DNA of 18,218 nucleotides, taken from positions 1 through 18,218 of the forward strand of contig JAGTQS010000030.1 of NCBI GenBank assembly GCA_018397055.1, given 5' to 3'. The position numbers were made by a program, and so were the translations under genes. This DNA comes from Candidatus Bathyarchaeota archaeon (lineage in GTDB: Archaea > Thermoproteota > Bathyarchaeia > Bathyarchaeales > DTEX01). Shown piece after piece: positions 12,359 through 18,218 of the stretch (positions within the stretch are counted from its first letter, which is position 1; every line of letters begins with the position of its first letter). The notes under the pieces were generated by a model, which was not told the origin of the DNA, did no database searches, and worked only from the letters and a program-made list of their open reading frames with translations.

Positions 12359-13135
12359 TTATTCTCGCTTCTTAGACTTTTTATCGACTTCTTCTTGTAT
12401 TGCGCTTTCAACGGTTTTTTCTGAGACTGGTCCCCAAAATTTCATTTTCCCACTTATTAATGGGTCGGTTGTTCCAAATTTTCGAACCGTCTCTAATGTG
12501 GCGTCCAACTCAACTATTTTGACCTTGTCTCCGAATCTTTCAGCGACTTCTTTTATCATATGGTACATGCTGGCATTCACTGGGCACATGAAGTTTCGGA
12601 AAAGCGTAACCTCAACCTTGTCGGTGGACGGTTCATATTTAAGGTCCACTATGCTTACTTCGATGTTTTCTTTTTTCAGTGGATAATACATGACCTTAAT
12701 AGGCGGGTGCTCTTTGATTATTTTGAACCCTTGTTTTTGAAAGTCTTTATAGAACATATAAACCTCAAGGTCTGTAGCGGGAACAAGGATGCCTTTGAAT
12801 CCCTGTTGTTTAAGGTCGCTTTTCACGTAGTCCATCATTAATCTGCCATTTCCCTTGTGCTTGTAACGGCTAAGCAGCTCACTACAGTAGATGCAGGCAA
12901 CGCCTGGCTCAACAATGAAGGGCATAAGAGCGTTTTCTGACCTTGCCCAATAGACCAAGCCGACAACATTGTCTCCGTCCAGTAGATGATAGCCTTCAAT
13001 GCATGTTCCAAGGTTTGCTTTTAACCATTCCCTTGCATCAGGCAGGTACTTGATCCAATCTGTGCTTGGCGGATATTCTTTAGCGCAGCAAAAAGTTGAA
13101 CCTAAATCTTCCACAGTTATCTTTTTAACCTGCAT
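12359..13135 (-). CDS. GNAT acetyltransferase fused to a C-terminal thioredoxin-fold domain
   Basis: A 258-residue protein. Residues about 1-150 form a GNAT-like domain: CCAKEYPPSTDWIKYLPDAR, then GYHLLDGDNVVGLVYWA, then YKHKGNGRLMMDYVKSDLKQQ (motif A with G-x-G replaced by G-N-G-R) and YKDFQKQGF (motif B). Residues about 160-250 look like a thioredoxin fold: VEVTLFRNFMCPVNASMYH with a single Cys where the redox pair CxxC would sit, then KIVELDA, and the FWGPVSEKTVESAI end. This recalls YoaP-type GNAT proteins. The single Cys argues against disulfide exchange. I start at ATG 13135, preceded by GGGAGAAG; the frame is open up to 13336, but those 67 residues look like noise and would run over a likely promoter. 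Substrate unknown. Confidence 0.75.
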   Translation of the reverse strand: MQVKKITVEDLGSTFCCAKEYPPSTDWIKYLPDAREWLKANLGTCIEGYHLLDGDNVVGLVYWARSENALMPFIVEPGVACIYCSELLSRYKHKGNGRLMMDYVKSDLKQQGFKGILVPATDLEVYMFYKDFQKQGFKIIKEHPPIKVMYYPLKKENIEVSIVDLKYEPSTDKVEVTLFRNFMCPVNASMYHMIKEVAERFGDKVKIVELDATLETVRKFGTTDPLISGKMKFWGPVSEKTVESAIQEEVDKKSKKRE

Positions 13136-13187
13136 CTTGGCAACTTCTCCCACAGACGATGTAATGCATAGGAAATAATTAGAATTT

Positions 13188-13355
13188 GTGATCTTCTTTT
13201 TTATTTGGTTAGTACTTGATTTTGCCACACTCATTATCTTTGTTGGATTAGGGGAAAGCTTTTTTGGTACTGTTAGCGACTCAACTTTCCTTATGACCCC
13301 GATGCAAGCGTCAATAGCCTTCGTAACAGCGTACAAATCTGACAGTTATGGGTGA
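13188..13355 (+). CDS. Possible small membrane protein
   Basis: A 55-codon frame from GTG 13188 with a strongly hydrophobic start (IFFFIWLVLDFATLIIFVGL) that would span the membrane once, then a polar tail. It fills most of the 210-base gap between two minus-strand genes and overlaps the stop of the one at 13346 by ten bases. There is no ribosome site. Because A-rich DNA read backwards often gives such sequences, this may be chance. Confidence 0.22.
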   Translation: MIFFFIWLVLDFATLIIFVGLGESFFGTVSDSTFLMTPMQASIAFVTAYKSDSYG

Positions 13356-13982
13356 AATTGGAGGACTGCCCAAAAAACCATTGCGGGGACAATAATTGAA
13401 ACTGTAACTTCGATGGTCTTGCGTTCTGTTTTGATGAAGGGAATTAGGAAGGCTGTTTTGTTTCTGTAATTTTCAAAGTCTTTCTTGTATTGTTTTGCCA
13501 AGTGCAGCTCTTCGATGTTCGCTAATAGAATATAGGCGAATAGCTCTATGAACCAAGCGGCAACTGTTTGTTGAGGAGTGAGAAACCCAATTCCAAAGGT
13601 GTTCGTAAGAATCCAGCAGCTCCTAGTCGTAAGACCAAGCGTAAGGAGCACTGCCTAAATATTGTGGGTGCCTGACAAGCCTGTAAGGACCAGAAGTTAT
13701 CAGCCCCTTTTTTCTGTTTAATCCAAGATAAACCATGGAATAGTAGAAAAGCAGCAAGCCTAAGACAATACAGGTCTTGTCTAGAATGAAGGCGCCGTCA
13801 GCGAAGTCTTCAACGATGTTAACAAGGCTTTCAGGCAAAGAAAAAAACAACATCACCAAGTAGCTGATAAGAGGAACGGTCATCAAGCCTGTCCAGATGC
13901 CAAGAGACGGCAACGGCTGAAAAAGAGGAACAAGGAACCCTGCGACCCTTAAAAACATCTTTCTAATTAAACATTTTTCCAA
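13346..13982 (-). pseudogene. Isoprenylcysteine carboxyl methyltransferase (ICMT)/NnrU-like membrane protein, split by a +1 frame change
   Basis: Two overlapping frames make one gene. The upstream part has three to four membrane helices and ends in the S-adenosylmethionine-binding signature GLITSGPYRLVRHPQYLG; it then runs to a stop at 13623. The downstream part resumes with LLTLGLTTRSCW, has a helix AAWFIELFAYILLANIEEL, and ends with the other family signature YKKDFENYRNKTAFLIPF. In intact relatives YLG continues directly into LLTLGL, so the break is at about 13651-13655, where one extra base is present. Such proteins methylate small molecules, lipids or prenylated cysteines in the membrane. 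I start at TTG 13982, six bases after GGAGGG; the frame is open to 14027. Either a broken gene or a single-base sequence error. Confidence 0.75.
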
Positions 13983-14083
13983 CAAACTCCCTCCATGCAT
14001 ATAAACGAAAAGACTACGAGTTAACATCGCTTTTTAGCCCTTATTGTTCGAAAATGTCAGCATTTCTTTAGAGGGATCTGTGC

Positions 14084-15130
14084 CTATTCAACGGTGAAGG
14101 ATGCTGTCCAGAGCTCTTCTTTGAATGTTAGAATCAGTGTGTAAACTGGGTTCCCGTTCTCGTCGAACGTGAGAATATACGTGTCTATGTGGACCTGAAC
14201 CTCGTATTCTCCTGGGCTAAGTCTGCCTAGGGGTATAAGGACCAACGGGTTGGTGAAAGCTTGCGTCACAGGTATGCCTTCGCCTGGGTTCGTGAAATTA
14301 ACCTCGAACCTAAGCCTCAAAGGGTAAGACTCGAGCCAATTGAACGATTTAACCTGTATCGTGTATCCGCCTGTTGGGAAGTCGCCACGTGAGATAACTA
14401 AGCTGATGAAGTCGGTGGTTGAGGCCTTCGTTGTCTCATGTGCTTTCAGCTCTTGCCAGTTTATGTCAGATGGGTCAGCATCGGGTAACATTGGGTCGTG
14501 GTCTGTTGCGATTACGTGTATGCCTCTTTCGAAGACTCCTACGCCACAGTAATGGTCGTAAATTGTTCTTGAAATGTCTATAGTCGGCAACTCGTAGAAC
14601 CTTCTTTGGTGAAGAGTTCCTTGCCAAACGGTTTCTCCTTTCGTTTCAACCTTAATTGCGTAAACCGTGTTTTTTGGTAGAACAACCGGATATCTTATTG
14701 TTACAATAGTGCCCTCAGCTCTATAGACGTAGGTCTCGTAGCCAAGCAGGTCCAAGGGCGTTTCTCTTCCACCCGTCCAATTCATCTTTAAGGGGTCTGA
14801 GACATCCATCTCAAGGACGTTCTTTAGATACAACAAAACATAGTCTCGAACAAAGCTAGGTTCCAAGAAAGAGTCTCGCCAAGCCTCATAAACATCTTGC
14901 TGATAGTAATGATACCAGCTGTAGCCACACACTAGACAACGCCAATTGAAGTTTTCGCTTCTTGTGCCGACGGGTGTCCAAACGTAAGGGCCTGAAATGT
15001 CGTGGGCAGCATCAGGACAAATTGTAGTAGGCGAGTTCAGCTTGGACGCCACGTTGGACAGAGCTAGGGCTGCGCCTGCTGTGCCAATGATGACGGCGAC
15101 AATTAATCCTACGGCTAGTTTCAAGTTCAT
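14084..15130 (-). CDS. Exported or membrane-anchored protein with PrcB-like C-terminal domain
   Basis: A 348-residue protein. Residues 5-24 form a hydrophobic N-terminal signal or anchor after a short basic start, with an Ala-rich end suited to cleavage or anchoring. The central part is mixed strand and helix with C65-x-x-C68. Residues about 241-348 are beta-rich and carry LVISRGDFPTGGYTIQV, the SRG-x(2-3)-TGGY-x-I/V-x-I pattern of the PrcB C-terminal domain, followed by QAFTNPLVLIPLG, also typical. PrcB-type domains are found in secreted proteins tied to proteolysis. It is next to the TldD-TldE operon on the same strand, 137 bases downstream, with its own TATA-like GTAATATACC at 15161-15170. 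A role as partner of an extracytoplasmic protease is inference. Confidence 0.7.
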   Translation of the reverse strand: MNLKLAVGLIVAVIIGTAGAALALSNVASKLNSPTTICPDAAHDISGPYVWTPVGTRSENFNWRCLVCGYSWYHYYQQDVYEAWRDSFLEPSFVRDYVLLYLKNVLEMDVSDPLKMNWTGGRETPLDLLGYETYVYRAEGTIVTIRYPVVLPKNTVYAIKVETKGETVWQGTLHQRRFYELPTIDISRTIYDHYCGVGVFERGIHVIATDHDPMLPDADPSDINWQELKAHETTKASTTDFISLVISRGDFPTGGYTIQVKSFNWLESYPLRLRFEVNFTNPGEGIPVTQAFTNPLVLIPLGRLSPGEYEVQVHIDTYILTFDENGNPVYTLILTFKEELWTASFTVE

Positions 15131-15179
15131 TTCTTTTCATACATACTTCAGTTAAACAAGGGTATATTACCACATATCA

Positions 15180-15208
15180 GAACAACGTGTTCAAAAAATA
15201 GAACAACG
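15180..15208. promoter_or_regulatory. Palindrome plus half-site upstream of the PrcB-like gene, candidate operator
   Basis: GAACA-ACG-TGTTC (15180-15192) is a perfect 5-base inverted repeat. GAACAACG returns at 15201-15208, 21 bases from the first copy, which is two helical turns. It sits directly upstream of the TATA-like box of the minus-strand gene starting at 15130. This is the usual place for an activator site. Confidence 0.35.
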
Positions 15209-15267
15209 AGTGTATGCAACTTCTTGCTTTTTTCCTCCTAGGCCATAATCATCAGCTAATCTCTGCT

Positions 15268-16611
15268 CTATTTACCTGCCAGCTTTATTTGTTTCAGTTT
15301 AATGTTGGGGAAAAAGTAGCCTTTTCCGATGGTTCGCCCTTCTTTTGACACAAGTTCGATGTCTCGGAACAGCTCCAGCATGTGCCCGCCCACCATCAGA
15401 TTTTTTACCGGATGCTTTTTCTCGCCGTTTTTAATGAGGAACCCTTCGTCTATTGTGCTTGAGAACTCTCCTGAAACGGTGTTCGGCGTGAAGCTCATGT
15501 TTGTGGCGAGGATTCCAGTTTTTGTTTCTGCAATCATCTCGTCAAGCGTGCTGTCTCCAGGCTCAACTTGAACGTTAGTCGGCCCAGCTCCCACATGACC
15601 TCCGTAGCCTCCTCTAACAGCGTGCCCGGTTGTCTCAACCCCTAAGATTCCAGCCGAGTAATAGTTGTGCAGAAATGTTTTAACAACGCCTTCGCCTATG
15701 ACCGCGACTCGTCTTCTCGGAACGCCTTCGCCGTCAAAGGCTCCACTGGAAATGGCGCCTGGAATTGTACCGTCGTCAACAACTGAAAATATTGGTGGGG
15801 CAACCTGTTTTCCAAGGCGGCCTGAAGCATATGTTCTTCCTTTAGCCGCTGATTCGCCTGAAATGGCGCTTAGCAGGCTGAAGACAAGGGAACTTGAGGA
15901 CTCTGGGGCAAGAATAATTGGTAGGATTCCGCTCTCAACCCGTTTTGAACCGAACTGCTCGATGGCTTTTTCCGCTGCTTGTTTGCCGATTTTTTCAAAG
16001 TCCATTTCCTTTAAAGAGATTGCGTAGTCATACTCGTATGAGCTTCCAATGTCGTCGCCTTCCTTGTACGTAGGGCTTATGCTTGCGGAAACCGATGTCT
16101 TCTCAACCTCAACCGACACGCCTGTGGATGTTAATAAAAATCCCTTCATGTGACCCGCTCCTAGCCCCCCAACGTACATAGCGCCCTTGCGAACACTTTC
16201 GACAGCTTCTATCATGCTCTTAACCAATTTTCCAGCATCCTCCAATGTTAAAGCAGCAACCTCCGGGTCGCAGAGTCCTTCAACCTTAGGAGCCTTCGAA
16301 GGGCCTGGCATACCTTTAAAGTACGGGTCTGGCTGTGCAACCGCTGCAAAGCTTGCAGCACGGCGGACAGTGGTTTCGATGTCTTCAGTTTTTAAGCTCT
16401 GAGAATAGGCAACGCCGAGACCCCTGTTTTTGTAGGCTCTGACGCCTAGCCCCAAGTCGGTTCGGGACATGGCTTCCTTAATTCCTTTGCCTAGAACCTC
16501 GATGCTTAAAGAGCGGGAGTAAGCGGCGTAGACATCGTAGAAATCAAGGTTCATCTTAGACAACATATTTGCAGCTCTTTCAACTGGCGACTCTAAATCA
16601 ATCTTTTCCAT
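15268..16611 (-). CDS. tldE: TldE/PmbA-like subunit of the TldD-TldE peptidase
   Basis: A 447-residue protein of the TldE (PmbA) family. In bacteria and archaea TldE pairs with TldD to form a cytoplasmic metallopeptidase that trims unfolded or leader peptides; TldE carries no metal motif itself. The N-terminal part has LSIEVLGKGIKEAMSRTD and GLGVRAYKNRGLGVAYSQ, the middle has FGSKRVESGILPIILAPESS and the ASGRLGKQVAPPIFSVVDDG block, followed by FDGEGVPRRRVAVIGEGVVK, TFLHNYYSAG and the EFSSTIDEGFLIKNGEK end, in the family's order and length. No HExxxH is present, as expected. The ATG is four bases after the TldD stop, and its GGTGA ribosome site overlaps that stop, so the two are translationally coupled. 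Confidence 0.93.
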   Translation of the reverse strand: MEKIDLESPVERAANMLSKMNLDFYDVYAAYSRSLSIEVLGKGIKEAMSRTDLGLGVRAYKNRGLGVAYSQSLKTEDIETTVRRAASFAAVAQPDPYFKGMPGPSKAPKVEGLCDPEVAALTLEDAGKLVKSMIEAVESVRKGAMYVGGLGAGHMKGFLLTSTGVSVEVEKTSVSASISPTYKEGDDIGSSYEYDYAISLKEMDFEKIGKQAAEKAIEQFGSKRVESGILPIILAPESSSSLVFSLLSAISGESAAKGRTYASGRLGKQVAPPIFSVVDDGTIPGAISSGAFDGEGVPRRRVAVIGEGVVKTFLHNYYSAGILGVETTGHAVRGGYGGHVGAGPTNVQVEPGDSTLDEMIAETKTGILATNMSFTPNTVSGEFSSTIDEGFLIKNGEKKHPVKNLMVGGHMLELFRDIELVSKEGRTIGKGYFFPNIKLKQIKLAGK

Positions 16612-16615
16612 ACTT

Positions 16616-18025
16616 TCACCTTCTTCCTCCTACAACTATGCCTTCAAACCGCATGTACGGCGCTCCTGCGTCAACATACATGCTTTGTCCACTTTTCCCA
16701 CACATGCCCGGCATCTCGATTCTCACTTCTTTCGAGACAGCTGAGACGTTTTTAAGCGCGTCTAAAGTGAGCCCGTTGATAGCTACGTCTCTAAGGTGTT
16801 CGCCTAATTCGCCGTTCCGTATAAGCCAGCCTTGCTCAGCCTTGCACGTGAACTGGCCTTTTTGAGTTTCCACGTAGCCGTACTGGGAGCCAGACAAGAA
16901 GACTCCTGTTTTCACGTCTTCAAGAACCTCTTCTAGGCTCATGTCTCCAGCTGCGAAGTAGGTGTTCGACATCCGAATTATGGGCGAACTGTGATGGTTC
17001 TGAGCTCTCGCGCTGCCCAGAGGCTTGCCGCCAAGCTTCGTAGCTGACTCTAAAGAGTGAAGGTACCCTACTAAGGTTCCCTTGTCAACAATAAGGTGTG
17101 GCACAGCCTTAGTTCCCTCATGGTCGTAAACAAAATGCCCGTTCTTATGTATTGTCGGGTCGTCCCAGATTGTGACAAGGTCGTTTGCCACCTTTTGACC
17201 CAGCTTATCCGCAATTATAGATTGACCTCCGAACACCAAGTCTCCTTCGCTGTTGTGCCCAAAAGCCTCGTGGACAAAGAGCCCGCCGACATCTGGGTCA
17301 ACAACCACTGTGAATGTGCCCCTAGGAGGGGGACTAGCGTCAAGAAGCTTCACAGCTGTTTCAGCAGCCTTCAACGAAAACTTTTCGATCTCTATGGCTT
17401 CGACAAGCTCGTAACCAGCGACGTTTCCTTTTGATTCAAACCCGCTCTGCATGTTTGTGCCTTCCTTCGAGATTACGTTGCAGTAAACCATAGTTCTGGG
17501 AGTAGTCTCCTCAACTAAAGTGCCGAAAGAGTTGTGAACCATGACTTTCGACAAAACTTCCCGGTAGCTCACGAAGGTGTCTTTCACCTTTTCGCTGTAC
17601 GTCCGAGCGGCCTTCTCGATTTCAAGCATTCTTTTGACTTTTTCTTCTTCGCCTACGTCGTCTGGGCTCAACTTCGCCTTGTGAACAACCGTGTCGACAA
17701 CGGTTTTCTGGTCGACAATCTCGGCTTCCTCGCCTTTCTGGGCTGAAATTGATTTTGCTCCGCCAATTGCGTCGTAAAGAGCTCTTTCGACGCTTGATTT
17801 TGTTGAAACATTTGTCGACGCAAATCCCCATTTTCCATTAACTATGACTCTTACGCCGACACCGTGCAAGATTCCCGATGACATTGACTTGGCTACGCCG
17901 TTTTCGATTGAAATGTACTTGGCTCTTTCTTCGAAAAACCTAGCCTCGCAGAAGCTTGCCCCAGCCTTCAATCCTTTCTGAACGACATACTCAAGCAAGT
18001 CCCTCAAATGTAAAACACCAGACAC
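16616..18025 (-). CDS. tldD: TldD-like metallopeptidase subunit
   Basis: A 469-residue protein, the catalytic partner of TldE. The metal site HExxxH is H252-EAFGH257 within VHEAFGHNSEGDL, and the third ligand Cys442 lies in GMCGKSGQSM near the C-terminus, as in other TldD proteins. Other family blocks are GVGVRVIVNGKWGFAST near residue 55, PPRGTFTVVVDPDVGGLF, TIWDDPTIHKNGHFVYDHEG, the GYLHSLESATKLG and SARAQNHHSSPIIRMSNTYF region, and the C-terminal YMRFEGIVVGG. The GTG start at 18025 has no ribosome site but has TATA-like runs at 18041-18061, so the transcript is probably leaderless or nearly so. It is the first gene of the tldD-tldE operon; archaeal pairs of this kind are common. Confidence 0.94.
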   Translation of the reverse strand: MSGVLHLRDLLEYVVQKGLKAGASFCEARFFEERAKYISIENGVAKSMSSGILHGVGVRVIVNGKWGFASTNVSTKSSVERALYDAIGGAKSISAQKGEEAEIVDQKTVVDTVVHKAKLSPDDVGEEEKVKRMLEIEKAARTYSEKVKDTFVSYREVLSKVMVHNSFGTLVEETTPRTMVYCNVISKEGTNMQSGFESKGNVAGYELVEAIEIEKFSLKAAETAVKLLDASPPPRGTFTVVVDPDVGGLFVHEAFGHNSEGDLVFGGQSIIADKLGQKVANDLVTIWDDPTIHKNGHFVYDHEGTKAVPHLIVDKGTLVGYLHSLESATKLGGKPLGSARAQNHHSSPIIRMSNTYFAAGDMSLEEVLEDVKTGVFLSGSQYGYVETQKGQFTCKAEQGWLIRNGELGEHLRDVAINGLTLDALKNVSAVSKEVRIEMPGMCGKSGQSMYVDAGAPYMRFEGIVVGGRR

Positions 18026-18040
18026 AACTATGCAATTAGA

Positions 18041-18061
18041 GTATAAAAACTATTAATTATA
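18041..18061 (-). promoter_or_regulatory. TATA region of the tldD-tldE operon
   Basis: On the minus strand ATAATTAATAG is followed by TTTTTATAC, 16 to 35 bases before the GTG start. The remaining 157 bases to the window end are AT-rich intergenic DNA with no gene I can support. Confidence 0.45.
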
Positions 18062-18218
18062 ACGGTTTTATACACGATTAAAAAGTGTAGTTATTTCCTT
18101 AACCATATTCAACATCTAAAATGTTAAGAACCATTACCTAAGAAATTCATTTGACATTCGTGCAAAATGAGTCAAAATGGTTACTTTTATTTTTTTCTTA
18201 TTTCCTTCGTTCACGTAT

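Noticed and set aside
13136..13336. 67-residue N-terminal extension of the GNAT-thioredoxin protein
   Set aside because: Low-complexity composition, no family match, no ribosome site at its start, and a good ribosome site precedes the ATG at 13135.

Overview
The window looks like chromosomal DNA of an archaeon. Genes are short-spaced, AT-rich TATA boxes sit about 25-35 bases before several starts, ribosome sites are of the GGTGA/GGAGG type, TTG and GTG starts are common, and one intergenic gap holds a textbook archaeal C/D box guide RNA with its own TATA box. The gene content (TldD/TldE, RhaI-type isomerase, UroD-like protein, PK-C-like protein, two-TM zinc-ribbon proteins) would fit a Bathyarchaeia-like or other Thermoproteota lineage; that placement is inference.

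Layout. 1-1803: a GNAT acetyltransferase and two tandem paralogous membrane proteins, each with two TM helices, a proline-rich linker and a C-terminal zinc ribbon. 2003-5041: a virus-derived cassette on the + strand, comprising an HK97-type prohead protease with a coiled-coil tail, a DUF2190-like capsid decoration protein, an HK97-fold major capsid protein, a zinc-ribbon protein and a small ribbon-helix-helix protein. No terminase, portal, integrase or tail gene is visible. The protease appears to have Asn where the catalytic Ser is expected, and both the protease tail and the ribbon-helix-helix gene are interrupted by +1 frame changes, so it is either a decaying provirus or a shell cassette kept for another use. 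5105-7559: a small unknown ORF, an SGNH carbohydrate-esterase-like protein, a PK-C-like protein and a DUF167 protein, all on the minus strand.

7604-11974: a sugar-catabolic neighbourhood. ThuA-like, D-mannonate-oxidoreductase-like SDR and UroD-like genes run on the minus strand; an L-rhamnose-isomerase-type gene runs divergently on the + strand from a 328-base control region that contains two tandem 12-bp repeats and a palindromic TATA region. Between ThuA and the SDR lies the C/D box sRNA (about 8395-8456); its D guide can pair with a conserved 23S rRNA stretch.

12055-18025, minus strand: an unknown small ORF, a GNAT-thioredoxin-fold fusion, a frame-broken isoprenylcysteine-methyltransferase-like membrane protein, a secreted or anchored protein with a PrcB-like C-terminal domain, and the TldD-TldE protease operon. 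Three genes in the window show the same kind of break (the downstream frame is +1), so assembly error versus true pseudogenes has to be decided before the breaks are interpreted.
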